Below, in pieces: positions 13,714 through 25,504 of a stretch of 64,000 nt of DNA; within the stretch, counting starts at the first letter, position 1; each line of letters opens with the position of its first letter. Made by a program: the position numbers and the translations under genes. The notes below the pieces were generated by a model, which was not told where the DNA came from, did no database searches, and was given only the letters and a program-made list of their open reading frames with translations. This DNA is from Arachis hypogaea (taxonomy: Eukaryota > Streptophyta > Magnoliopsida > Fabales > Fabaceae): positions 4,340,001 through 4,404,000 of the forward strand of contig NC_092040.1 in the NCBI RefSeq assembly GCF_003086295.3. Direction: 5' to 3'.

Positions 13714-14149
13714 TTTAATCACTATGGACTTCCTTATAAGGTTCTAATAGAGCGTTCCTAGCTTCTTCAGTAAAGTTAACATTCGGAGGTGTAATCACTT
13801 TGTTTTTCGGAGACTACTGCCATCGTATCACTATCCAAAACATCAACCTTGTCAAGTCCCAAAATTTTAAAAGACCTGATCACTTATAACGTAACTAAAC
13901 TTTATGAGTCACTATAACATTATTCTTACCTAAGTCCTCCTTATCACCCGAAACAATCCTTGTTGTACTCTCTCCCGTAATCTCCTTGATTGGTAAAACC
14001 TCTAGCCTCGTCGTATTCTTCTCTCAGACACTCCACCCAACTCTCACCAGTCACTCTTTCGTTATCCATGTTGTGTAACGTTTTATGTGTACAGAATGCT
14101 TTAATCTTTTTTAAATTTAAAAGGTATTTTTTTATAAAATTAAAAAAAT

Positions 14150-15070
14150 ATATTTTTGAACTTCTTAATTAATTAATTAAAAGAAAATTTTAATTTTAAT
14201 AAATAAAAAAATATTTTAATGTAAAATATTATGTAATATATTTTAATATTAATAAACAAATAAATAGTGATGCAGATGACATAATTTATATGTTGTTGTT
14301 TAGTTTATCTATAATTTTATTACACTGAAGTATATTAATATACCATCATAGCGAAAGAAACATCAATATATTTATGCTAATTTGATAAGTAAAATAAAAT
14401 CTCGTTTTACTTCCATAGACTATACCGTGTATATTAATCATATTTTTACTCTATTTATCTATTAAATTACTATACCTCTTACATAAATATTATTGACTTA
14501 TCTTTTGTATCTAAAATCACGATATTAAAAAATTTTCACATATTAAAATAAAATATTAATTAACTAATAACAATGTTATTACCTACATATCAACAATATT
14601 AAATATTTCATGCATATTTAATAATAAAAATTGAATCTATTTTGAACCTTTTAAAACAAAATTATAACTGTACTCAACTAGCCAAAATTATATTTTATTC
14701 GATTTTAAAATGTCAAAGGTCGAACTCATTTTTTTTAGTTTTTTTTAAACTAAGAGTACTATGTGTTTTTTTAGTTAAATCTCAAAATATTTTTTTGAAT
14801 TTGTAATTGAGTTTTAATGTCGTCCTTCATTTTATAATTGATCAATTTTTTTTTAACTTAACAAAAGTGATTCACAATCCTTCCTAAAATATTTTTCGGG
14901 ACAAATTGATCACATAGTTGGATAAAGACTATACTAAAAGCCATACAAACTTATAAACGTCATAGTTTTCTTTTTAGTGCGCAAATATAATTGAAGTGAG
15001 GAGTGTTAAGGGACAGTAATTTTTTGTGTTTTATATCCATCAATCTCACTTTTCTTTTGATGATTAAGTG
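14150..15070. other. AT-rich intergenic DNA
   Basis: Very AT-rich sequence with no reading frame, tRNA or clear inverted repeat. Confidence 0.6.
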
Positions 15071-15093
15071 CTGGTCACAAAAAACAAAAGTTA

Positions 15094-15700
15094 TTGACAC
15101 ATAAACTTTTCCCAACTGAAGGTTTCATATCTGGTACAAAAACTCGTAATACGCCTCCTCTCTCCTCCTCCAATGATGATGGCTCCACCACCACCAACTC
15201 CAAACCCAAGCTCAATTTCCCTCGCTTCATCAACATCTCTATTATATCCAACGCATTCTCTGTAACTGCTTTATCCCTTCCATTGCTCCTAATATCGTTA
15301 TCATCGCTGACTACGTCAAGCGACGCCTTGTCTCCCATGAAAGCTTCTCTCTTACTCTTTCCTTTGCTGACTTCTTTGTCAAGTTCTCCTCCAAAATCGG
15401 CCCGGACAGTGTCAACAACAAGGCGACCATCATCTACTTTATTAAGATAATGTTCAAGGATTGCAAATGTGCGAAATTCTAGTATTTTTTTTCTAATCTT
15501 TTGTCCAATTTGTCCTTCTTCGATGATGCGAATTTAGACAAGATAATGATTCTTCTTATTAAGTCTTTAGGAGATAATAATAAAAAAGCTTAGATTAACA
15601 AGGTTTTATTGATTTTAAAAGATTCCGAAAATAGGGTGCAAGCTTGTCTTTAGAGAATTTCTCAATTTGGTTAGGAAAGAGAGTGAGGTTTTTGAAAAAA
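15094..15700 (+). pseudogene. Decayed coding-like region, unrecognised
   Basis: Base composition here is clearly richer in GC and codon-like than its surroundings (about 15160-15440). One plus-strand frame reads a hydrophobic, helical-looking stretch (PSIAPNIVIIADYVKRRL then SFADFFVKFSSKIGPDSVNN) up to a stop near 15480, after which similar sequence continues in broken frames to about 15700. Another frame has an ATG at 15094 and runs 118 codons as Ser/Leu-rich sequence. The minus strand has an 87-codon frame over the same bases. I do not recognise a family. It looks like a degraded gene fragment rather than a working gene. Confidence 0.35.
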
Positions 15701-16520
15701 TTTTGGTTAAAAATCTGTTGCCGTCAAAGAGTTGATAAAAAATATATTAAATTTGATGGTAGCAGTGATAAAAATGTATGTATTATCAACTTCGATTAGG
15801 GTATTTAGAACTACTAGAATTAAGGTACTTAAAGCTTTGTGAATTAGAAAGATTGTTTTAGGAAGGTTACTAGGTATATTTCCCAGTATATGGATAGGTT
15901 TTCTACTGAAAATGTGAGTACTTTTGGGCAAATTTTGATTGTTTACACTTTTCCCATATACTCATCATTCCATTATTGAATATTGGCGGAAAAATATCTC
16001 ATGGATGACTGTTATTAAGTTTAGAAAAATATTTGAAACTATTACAAAGCGAGAGACAAAATTAAAGCTCTGTTGTAAGTTTGGAAATTACTTTAATATT
16101 TAACTTTTTGTTTTTCTTTCTGCAAATGAAAATGCAAGCACATTTATCACATGGAAGAAATAACAACAAGAAACTCGAAATTAACGGTATTAGTTGTAAC
16201 AATTAAGTTAGTGTGTGTTTGAATTGGCATTTGTCAAACTGAAGTTTGAATGAAAATAATTTTATAGAATTGATTTTGAGGAGAAATAAATTTGTATCAA
16301 CATAATTTATATTTAGCAACTCTATACTTAAATTAATTTTGATAAAATAAATATTATTTGAATAATATTAGTTAAAATTACTCTTAAATAGATAATTACT
16401 AAAAAAGACATGATAATAAATTATAATATTAGTTTTTTTATGTATGTTTAATTTTTGGATATTTTTTCTAGTATATTTTTATATAATATTTTTTTAGTAC
16501 TCTTAGTACTTTTTTTAGTA
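15700..16520. other. Intergenic DNA
   Basis: AT-rich sequence with short broken reading frames and no recognisable gene or repeat boundary. Confidence 0.5.
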
Positions 16521-16523
16521 TAC

Positions 16524-16626
<103 letters not shown>

Positions 16627-16639
16627 GGTTAATTTTTTA

Positions 16640-17560
16640 TTTAATTTATTTTATTTAATGGGATCAATAAATTATATTATAAAAAATAATAATAAATATA
16701 ATACACAAAAATCTCAATTATAAAAATATATAATATCAAATTAAAAAATAAAAAAAATAAACAATAAAAAAAGATGACTCATATAAAGAAAAATAATAAA
16801 ATTTTATAAACAAAATAATAACATAACATATATAGAAAGTAAGATTGGTACTTGATAGAAAGAAAATAAATGGTTATAATTAATGATTGAATATCAATTA
16901 ATAAAATACAAAAATTAAAAATTATTGATTTCTATAAATGTGTTTTTGACTGTAAAATTATTTCTATATTTACAAAGATAAAAAATAATTAAACCAAAAA
17001 TTAAAACTTTCAAAAAATTTAAATATATCAAAATAAACACACCCTTAATAATAAAACGATTTTAATGGACACACAATATTTTAATGCAACAATTAAGTTA
17101 ATAAGCAAGCTGTCCGGGACAAAGACACAAGATTAAGATTTTAAATGGAGTATTGTTTAAGGCAATTTTAGTCATACGTTTAACTAATGTTCTAAAATTA
17201 TTATTATTATAAATTTTAATTTTTTTTAAAAGATAAACTAAGTATATTGAAAACTATATTTTATTTTTTCAGTAAAAATTGTTTGATTAGTAATTTTTAT
17301 ATGTATCTTAAAAATATATGGTAGCTAATTCTTTTTAAAATTTAAAAAAATATATAAAATTTTTTATTAATAATAATCTTATCATATATTTTTAAAGTAA
17401 GTTAATTTTTTTGAGAGTAATAATAAAAAAAACCCCCCAAAAAACACAAAACAGCCGCAATAGTTATGGGAACTGGGCGTATTTTCTTGACGTGAATAAC
17501 TAAAGAAAAGTCCAAATAGAAAGGAAACAGGAACAAATGCAGGGGCATTTACGTAAACTC
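16640..17560. other. AT-rich DNA upstream of the LARP gene
   Basis: AT-rich with poly-A/T tracts up to about 17430, then more balanced sequence towards the presumed promoter and 5' UTR of the LARP gene (about 17450-17877). No other gene is visible. Confidence 0.5.
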
Positions 17561-17877
17561 ATGTGTGACACTCTCACACAGAGGAACAAAACCTGGCACG
17601 CGAAGCGTTCTACGAAACTTTCTTCGAAACGCATTTTCTTCTCTCTTTCAACATAACACAACAAACCAAAAGCTCCTCTCTTCACTGCGATCAGATCGCT
17701 CAAAATTTTGGAACCCTAAATTTGCTGCATTTTGGTTTCTCAATTTTGTTGAAACCCTAGAAGCCACTTTGCGTGCAAATCAATAATCTCCTTCTTCCTT
17801 TTGCTTTGATCATCAATCTCCTTCCACTAGCAAACGCTGTGAGATTAGAGGTTAATATTAACCCTAAACACCACACC

Positions 17878-19568
17878 ATGGCCATGGCTGGTAACCACTC
17901 AGCTGTCTCACCGTGGAATCAGGTTGTCCGCGGTGGCGAGTCCGAGTCTGTACTGGCAGCTCCATCTTCTGCGATGGAATCGGCGGTGGCCGTTGAACCT
18001 TCGCTCCCTTCTGGTTCCACCGCCGTGTCAACTTCTCTGTCGGTAGAAGATTCCTGCTCCACCGCTGAAAGCTCCAAAAACGGTGGGAACAAGGGCCGAG
18101 CTGCGAAGAAGCCTGCCTGGAACAAGCCATCATCCAATGGCGGAGCTTCGGAAGTTAAGCTGGTAATGGACGCGGTCTCTTGGCCTGCACTTTCCGAGTC
18201 TACCAGGGTTGCTATTAAATCAGAATCATCATCAAAGGGTTTGTTGGATGGATCATCATCCTCTGTTCTTCAATCGCAGGTTCGGTTGAGATTTTGTTTA
18301 TTCTATCACTTAGTGAGTGTTGTTTATTAAAATTTTAAGTTAGCTGAGCTGATGTTTACTTGTGTTCTCTATGGTTTTCTGATTCGTGATCTAGAAAATG
18401 CAAGTTTTTATTAGGTTTCAATCGACCAAATTGCATGTTTCTGCTGTTATGTTATTGTGTCTTAGAAAATGTAGGAAAATTGGATTTTGATTTTGCCGTG
18501 TGTGATCGTTTGCTTTAGTGGCACATATGTTGTTGTTGTATATTTGTTTTTCTGGTTTATTTGTATGCAAATAGACAATGCCATTGTTTTAAGTGCAAAT
18601 ATAGGGTATGGGAAGCTCTTCCTCTTCACAAAGACAAGTGAATGATAATGCAAGTGCAAACCATATGGTGCCATCTCCAAATCGCCAGAAGCCATTCAAA
18701 CATAACAGTCCAAATGTGTTTTCTAATGGTGGTCACCCACAGCCGCCTGCTTCCCAAGCTTTGACAGCAACAACTGGGTCCCATTATCAACCTCCAATCG
18801 AACATGCACAAAGAAGTGCATTTGTGTCTAATGATCGTCCACAGCAGCGTAATTCATTTAGAAATCGTAACAGTGGTTCACATCAGCGTGGAGATGGGTC
18901 TCACCATCATAATTATGGGAACAGACGTGATCAGGACTGGAATACTCAACGGAATTTCAATGGTAGAGACCCCCAAATGCCACCACGAGTTGGTCCTAGA
19001 TTTCCAAGACCTCCACCTCCACCTCCTAATGCTCCTCAATTTATTCACACAGCACCAGTTAGGGCATTTGGTGGTCCTATTGGTTTCCATGGTAAGTACG
19101 CTGTATTAGAGATGATTTCTTTCAGGATATGCATATTCTGTGATGACTGTATTCGTTTTCAGATGTAGTTCCTCCAATAGTATATCTCCAACAACCACCT
19201 TCACATCCAAATTTACTAAGAGGGGTTCATTATGGTCCTCCAATGCCTCCTCAGACATTGTTCTACACAGGTCCAGACCCTCAGTTGCATACTAGGATAG
19301 TCACTCAGATTAATTACTATTTTAGGTACTGCTTTCTATGTGGTCTGTTAGTAAATTCTTCTTTCTTTAACCGGTTTAGAAAGTTGAGTGTAGACATGCC
19401 ACTACTTGTCTATTGCAGTAATGAGAATTTGATTAAGGATACATTCTTGCGGCAGAACATGGATGACCAGGGCTGGGTTCCTATAAGATTAATAGCAGGC
19501 TTCAACAAAGTAAGTTATTTAGGGTAAATGTGTGCTTGGTTTATTCATATGCGAGAAGAATTCCTTTT

Positions 19569-19635
<67 letters not shown>

Positions 19636-21129
19636 TAATTTATTTTATTTTTAATTCAGAACCTATTTAAAAAGTAGCAATGTTATTTTGATGAAATTAT
19701 AATTTCATTCCTCTTTCCTTTTATCAGAAGAAAGTTATTCCTCCTTTGGCTACACTCATGGAATGACAAATCATCTTAGCGCACGCTTGCTCACCCACAC
19801 ACGCATATATATAAAAAAAATTTCATTAAGATGAAGAGAATGATAATATAAATTGGGATAAGAGTTATCCTATACAATAGCAGAGCAAGAAAAGCGAAAA
19901 GAGGATTTTTTTTTTCAGGTGGCTTATTACTAGAATAGTAAAAGCTTTATCTTTGAATAAGAAGCTAATTTTCTGATTTTGATAAACTTTTTGCCGTCAG
20001 TTCTTTTGGATTAAAATCCAGCTTTTCTGTACGGATATTACTATCATAATTATTTACCACTACTATCATCTCACGACTAGATAAGTGGTGTTCTGAATAG
20101 ATATATATCAAAGTGTGGACTAAAATTAGCTTTATGATTTGATATCAATGATTATTAAATTGTCCTACACTCTATTGTATACTGAGGTCTATCTTATTGA
20201 ATTGTCTACAATATAAGGTATGACACTGGTAAAATGGAATTGGAATGGTTCAATTGGTTTTTGTTTTCATTCTTTTTGTTGTTATTTTCATTGTTTTGTA
20301 TTTCCAAGATTTGTATTGAAAAATTGATAACATGAAATGAAAACAAGTATTTTTATTGTTTTCACTTTTTCTCCCTAAGATCTTGATAAAAGTAAATCCT
20401 AAAAATGAAATTAGGGAATGAAAACAAAAGCCAGTGAGACTCAAATATTTATCATCGTTTTGCTGCCTCCTTTAGGCCTCAGTACAATAGAGTGTAGGAC
20501 AATTCAATAATCTTTTGATACTTATGTTTTACCTCATGTTTTTGAATATCATTGTAAACATTTTTTAATTAATTCTATTTGGATAAGTGGCATTATTTGT
20601 TATCAAATGATATATTTTTTCTTTCTTTCCGTGGACTGTTAGGTCATGCATTTGACTGACAATATACAAGTCATATTAGATGCTGTTCGAAGCTCATCTG
20701 TTGTTGAAGTGCAGGTATTTTCTTGTATTTATTTGATTGAAGGTAGCATCTAGCAATTTTAACTCGTTTATATTTTTATAAAATTATCTTCTTTTAAATT
20801 GATTTCTTTTTGTTTATATATCATAGGGTGATAAAATAAGGAGGCGAAATGATTGGAGGAGATGGATCATACCTCCTACAGTTCAATTTCCCAACACTGC
20901 AGACTCTTCAATACAGGGAACTGTGAATCAAGATTCGCTGTCAGAACGAGTACAAAATATTACTTTGAGGACAACTAACCATGATGGTACAAGTGAACTA
21001 GATGCTCACACAGATCTTTCAGAGCATACTCTTGGGGAATTTAATAATCCATTGCAGTTTTCCAATAGCCAGAGTACTGGTCAATCTGGAATTCAAGGAG
21101 CAGATCATCCTGTTTCGGCAGGAAATTAG
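17878..21129 (+). CDS. LARP1C-like: La-related protein 1B/1C-like
   Basis: RNA-binding protein of the LARP1 family; plant members act in heat-triggered mRNA decay and leaf senescence (established for Arabidopsis LARP1A and LARP1C). Exons 17878-18279, 18605-19091, 19163-19325, 19419-19509, 20643-20714 and 20827-21129 join in frame (505 aa) with GT-AG introns. The N-terminus (MAMAGNHSAVSPWNQVVRG, KKPAWNKPS, SWPALSES) matches the plant LARP1 signature. Exon 2 encodes a low-complexity His/Asn/Arg/Pro-rich region with PPPPPP. The La motif spans exons 3-6 (QINYYFSNENLIKDTFLRQN, GWVPIRLIAGFNKV, IQVILDAVRSSSVVEVQ, RRRNDWRRWI). There is no DM15 region after it, which fits the shorter LARP1B/C forms rather than LARP1A. 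ATG 17878 is the first in-frame ATG; a possible upstream extension would need a GTG start. Intron 4 carries a TA microsatellite and a MITE. Confidence 0.94.
19571..19630. repeat. (TA)30 microsatellite in LARP intron 4
   Basis: An uninterrupted 60-bp TA dinucleotide tract just downstream of the 5' splice site of intron 4. Likely polymorphic. Confidence 0.97.
20150..20512. mobile_element. MITE in LARP intron 4
   Basis: This 363-bp segment is bounded by about 37-bp terminal inverted repeats: the left arm reads GATTATTAAATTGTCCTACA and onward, and the right arm is its near-perfect complement ending TCAATAATC. The core CCTACACTCTATTGTA is identical in both arms. The interior is AT-rich and non-coding. 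TTTGATA occurs on both outer flanks (20137 and 20513) and may mark the target site, but with a few bases of offset on the left. It lies well away from both splice sites. Confidence 0.85.
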
Positions 21130-24110
21130 AGTTGTAATGTGCACTTTTTTTTCTGAGTTCTTAACAGGACATCAAAATCAAAGTTCTAAAGATGGTATCA
21201 GTTTTTCGGTATGGCACAGTGGGATTCACAAAAGCGTAGCTCATGATGATTGAGAAACAAGAAGTTATAGAACAACAAAGAGGACTGAATGGTAAATACC
21301 TCTCTAAAACACAGATTCTTTGTCCTCTTCTTTGGTTCATCTTTTGGGTGGAGTTAGTAGTAAGCATGATTACTGCCATTACTTGTTGTTATGGGACACA
21401 GTGTTGCTCTTACCGGTGGTATGGTTTTGCTTCCGTGTGGGGAAATTTTGTTTTCGTATCCCCTGTTGCCCCCTCAGCTGCATTTTAAAATCTTTGGGGT
21501 CATTGTCCCACCAGGTAATGAAGCATTATGATGTACGGTGAGTTGATGGAATGCTTGACATGTTTGATCACTTTGATGCCTACCTGCAATTTGGGACATA
21601 ATAAGACTAAATGTGCTACTCAGTGCAGCTATAAAGTAATATTAGTTGATATTTATGTGATTGCCAAATTTCCTGTTTAAACATTTCTAAATTTTGGAAA
21701 CTGCTTTGCTTTGTTGATAAGAATGGAAATTTCTGAAACCATGTGGCCGTGCTTGTTTTTGCTAATAGGATTTCGTATCATTGCTGTTAGCTATTATGAT
21801 CGTGATATATTATTTTACTCTTATTTCTGAAAATTTATATGATGATATACTAAATATTGGATGACAAAATTATAGTTATATATGCCATCCCTCAAAACAT
21901 TAGATTGTATAGAAATTTATATGATGTACTTTTACTCCATCAAACTTTGCAAGAATATCCGAGATAGCTATACTAATTAAACAGCACAAAATAACAAAAC
22001 ACAAAATAACAATTTTGTTTTATTCAAATTCTTATTCTAATTAAAGTTGTTTAAAACTCACATTGAGTTATGGGATCAGTAAGGAAGTTTTTAATCTCGG
22101 ATATTTCCATCTGTTGTCACTATTTATTTACATTCTCATCTACTTACATGCAGTGGTTGATAACTATATTTTTTAGTTTTATTTATTTGGTAAAACCGAA
22201 ATGAATGAACTTATCTCAGGAATATTTGGTTCTATTATTTTTTGTTATGATCAGACACCAATCCTGCCAAATAAATTTAACATGTTTCTATGTCTGTAAT
22301 TTATTTTTTTCTCCTCATAAAAAGGAACTTTGGTTTGAGATTTTGGTGCTATCGATTTAATTTTGCTCTTTATAAAAAGAAACTTTGTTTTGAGCCTAAA
22401 TAGAGCAGTTGGATTTATCTGCTCCCACTATTTCTTTGTTTTCCTTGCCCCTATACAAAAAGTAATGTTTTAAAAGAATAGTTTCAGAATCTTAATACCA
22501 AATTATTGTAGTTTCTTTATCATGTTTTATATTATGATGTCATTAATTATATATGTACGAGTGGTTGATATAGTTGTATCTTTTGATCTTATCTGTATGA
22601 ACTTTGTATAACACGCTTTTATTCTGAGCTTTATACTTATTTAAAAAATTTTGAACTAAAATCAAGCTTTCAACATGAGGTTTTCATAAAGATAAAAATC
22701 AACCACGGTTCTAGGGTGATGAAAGCATTTTATGGTCCTTTAAGGATCAGGGTCGTTTTCAAATTTTTAACTGGGGCATTTTGTGTTTATACTTTTTAGG
22801 AAAAAGACTCCAACATAGGCCCATACCTAAATATTTGTGTTTATTGGAGATGATTTGAAGGTTAATGAGTCTAATCTTGCAACTAATTAAGAGAAGAATT
22901 TAGTTAATATAATTAAGTAAACATCATTTTGAAGTAGTATCTTTAATGGAAGGAGCAAAGTAGCAAGTAGTATTGTTAACTTCTTATGTCCAAAGAGCAT
23001 GTAAGGCATCCGTCTTATTAAACAACTAAATAACTAAATAAAACTGACCTATTTATATATAACACGCTGTAATTCTTCATGATTGTAGACCTAATATTTA
23101 AAAGAAAACAGAATTGGAATTCATTTTGCCCCACAAATTTAACATTTTAAAAGTTAATCTTCAAAAGAACCAGGTTCAACTTCTTCCATCATAGACAAAT
23201 CCCCAAAACATTTTTATATCGTCTAGACTGAAATAATAATGAATTATAAAGACCAAAACTAATGTTCACAACATGTATAAAGACATCGAAATCTATGATA
23301 TTTATCGAAAATTCAAATAAACGATTGACAAATTCTTTAAAAACTAAAATATATATAAAATAAAATTCAAGGGTGTAAAATGCAATTAATCTCTAGTTTT
23401 ATTTTATTAATATCATATCCGGTATTCTGCCATTTTGCTCTGGTTTTGTGGCAGATCAGTATGAACAAGTAGGGCAGCTTTATGGCTCATCATCATCCCC
23501 TTTTATTTTTTCCTAATCCCGGTTTACTTTCTCGAGAAAAAGATTCAAGAAGATAACTATGAGAGCATTTCAATACCTGGTCTGAACGCATCTTTCTATA
23601 CCATTAAACTACATCTATCTTCTTTCGTACTTACTCCTATGTTCGTACAACTTATCATCAATGCTCATGGTTAATTAATTCAACATTATTAAAAACTAAA
23701 AGCCTTCTTTGTTCAGATAGATAATGGATTTAATATTTCAATTTTGCGTCAAATTAAATGAACTCGATCTCATTTTAACCAGCCCTGTGCATTTGACATA
23801 TACAAGATTTGTAAATTTCTTTCTGAATGGGAGAATTCGAAAACTTAGCTATAATTTAACACTTAAAACTAAAACCCTAAACCATAGCAACAAAAATAGG
23901 CCTTTAGTTTAAGGTGCTAATAATAACAAACCTTACCATTTTTCTTGACACTACATCATCTGATTTTTTTTTTTTTGCATGTTAAACTAATACATATTTA
24001 ATTATGAATATATTTTATTTATAAAAAGTATTCAATTAATTTTAATTTTTTATATTAAACATAACTTAATTATAAAATTAAAAATAATATAAAAATTTAA
24101 TTATTAAATT
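21130..24110. other. LARP 3' region and long AT-rich gene-poor DNA
   Basis: The first 600-700 bp are probably the LARP 3' UTR. The rest is AT-rich with only short, unconvincing reading frames. No RNA gene or element boundary was found. Confidence 0.5.
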
Positions 24111-24116
24111 AATAAA

Positions 24117-24254
24117 AGATAAAAATTCATGTGCAGTCAATTTTATATGAAGTTAATAATTAAAAATTATTAAATAATTTGACTAAATTATCATCTAATA
24201 GTTCCTTTAATTATCAACTTCATATAAAATTAACTGTACCTGAATTTTTACCTT
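24117..24254. mobile_element. Short inverted-repeat MITE
   Basis: About 138 bp with two arms of roughly 45 bp: GTAAAAATTCAGGTACAGTT and its complement on the right, and a matching GATAAAAATTCATGTGCAGTC on the left, continued by ATTTTATATGAAGTT(A/G)ATAATTAA in both. A related single arm (TTAATTTTATGTGAAGTTAAT) is seen near 53100, so the family recurs in this window. Confidence 0.75.
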
Positions 24255-24259
24255 AATAA

Positions 24260-25130
24260 AATTATAAAATCTAATAAAATAATTAAAAAATATATAAAGA
24301 TCCAAGTTGAATTGAGAGATGAAGTTAAACATTTATGCCATTTAGATCCTTTGTGTTTGGGGTGTACGCGTGTCAAAAGTTAAACTATATGCGACATGCA
24401 CAATGCAAGGCAAGAACACCATGTCCCTTTGACACTGGGCACTGGCACGTGCCAACTGTTAGCATGAGAGTGGTTGATTAAACTGAAAGTGTGGCAAGTT
24501 GCAAGTTTATTTTATTGCTTTGGAAAGTGAGAAAAGAGAAATGGAAATCATAATGCTTTTGCATTGATTGGGCCAAATGTTGGTTAATAAAGCATGGTCC
24601 ATTTTATGTTCTCTCCGTCTCTCTTTCCTTCCAACTACGTAGGACTTTTTACTAGGGTGATGTCCTATGTTCTGTGTCAAATCCCACGAAATTCGTGCCC
24701 TTCACATGAACATTTTGCATCCAACAGTTCATAAAAACCCATCCACACACTTCAATAATAATACCACTGGACAATCTCACAATGCTACTACATTACATCG
24801 CATGTATGTATGTATGTCCTTTGCTACTTGACAAAGACATCCAATGGATACGTTATGTTATGTCACACAGTAGTGAAATATCATCATATTAAAAAACCAA
24901 AACATAGACACTTTATTCGATTTACTTGTGGGAAGGATAGTTTTAGAGTTACAGTTAAATTGTTTCTGTATAATTTTAAACGACGAATATTAGGAGATTA
25001 TTAAAATTTATTATTTTTGTTATTAGTTTATTATTAATATTTAAAATATAGGTTAAAGTATATCGTTAAATTATTAGACTAAAAGAATTGAATTAATTAT
25101 TAAAATTAATAGTCGTAAATAATAAATTTT
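24260..25130. other. Low-copy-looking intergenic DNA
   Basis: Contains a less AT-rich stretch (about 24330-24800) with GCACGTGCC-type G-box sequence at about 24447 and an (ATGT)n run near 24803. Could be promoter-like DNA of a lost gene, but no coding sequence follows. Confidence 0.35.
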
Positions 25131-25131
25131 T

Positions 25132-25503
25132 GGGTAAAATATAATTTTTATCTTTAAAGTTTGAGAAAAGTTTTAAAAATACTCTTAAATTTTATTTTGT
25201 TTTAATTTTGTCCAAAAAATTTTTAATTTGCATCAAATATACTCTTGACGGCTAATTTTTCAAAAAATTTAAGACCGATTCAACAACAATTTCATAAAAA
25301 CAACCCCTCAACACAAGCAAATCAAGCATAATTTTCATATATTATTGTTAGATTGATCTTAAATTTTCTAAAAATTTAGCTGTCAAAAGTATATTTGATA
25401 CAAATCGAAAATTTTTGGAACAAAATTAAAACAAAATAAAAATTAGAGATATTTTTAAAATTTTTGCCAAATTTTAAAGACAAAAAATATACTGCTTTAC
25501 TCT
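25132..25503. mobile_element. Foldback MITE with long inverted repeats
   Basis: Two arms of roughly 170 bp are near reverse complements: each contains ATTTTATTTTGTTTTAATTT, ATCAAATATAC and TTGACGGCTAA/TTGACAGCTAA in the same order, separated by a short loop around 25300-25320. It is non-coding. This resembles the long-TIR MITEs common in legumes, but the family was not identified. Confidence 0.8.
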
Positions 25504-25504
25504 A

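Larger units (their letters stand above)
9750..14069 (-). pseudogene. LINE ORF1 (DUF4283/zinc knuckle), interrupted twice
   Basis: A start codon at 14069 begins MDNERVTGESW, a plausible ORF1 N-terminus. After the insertion at 12786-13713 the frame resumes with DUF4283-like blocks: GFDHFLVKFDLREDRKNVLL and the RNA-binding-like IASIVGKLVKIDLATKS with EYECL (12343-12552). After the second insertion (10525-12383) comes a CCHC zinc knuckle (C-ER-C-NCFR-H-VTGE-C, about 10470-10513) and a hydrophilic C-terminal tail (10146-10466 and 9712-10035). The order matches plant LINE ORF1 proteins, which bind nucleic acid in the retrotransposition particle. It is broken by stops as well as by the insertions. 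Confidence 0.8.
5130..14140 (-). mobile_element. Decayed plant LINE (L1-type) with nested insertions
   Basis: A near full-length non-LTR retrotransposon on the minus strand. In 5'-to-3' order it has an ORF1 with DUF4283-like region and zinc knuckle (14069 to about 9750), an AP-type endonuclease (about 9770-9000), reverse transcriptase (about 8700-6450), a zf-RVT region (about 6150-5850) and RNase H (about 5600-5230). A run of ten T at 5130-5139 is in the right place for the poly(A) tail on this strand. Subtracting the three insertions (8045-8618, 10525-12383, 12786-13713) leaves about 5.6 kb, a usual size for plant LINEs. Many stops and frameshifts break all frames, so it is not autonomous. 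The outer ends are uncertain: AAAATTAAAAA occurs near both (5114 and 14136) but the DNA is too AT-rich to call a target duplication. Confidence 0.88.

Noticed and set aside
5114..14146. LINE target-site duplication AAAATTAAAAA
   Set aside because: The match exists at both presumed ends, but it is not directly next to the poly(A) tract and the AT-rich context makes a chance match likely; kept only as a hint.
17773..17877. N-terminal extension of the LARP frame with a hydrophobic, signal-like segment
   Set aside because: It would have to start at a GTG; the first ATG is at 17878 and begins the conserved LARP1 N-terminus.
18608..19168. Separate 186-codon gene starting MGSSSSSQ
   Set aside because: It is LARP exon 2 read through the following intron; a good acceptor (ATAG) and donor (GTAAGT) bound the exon.
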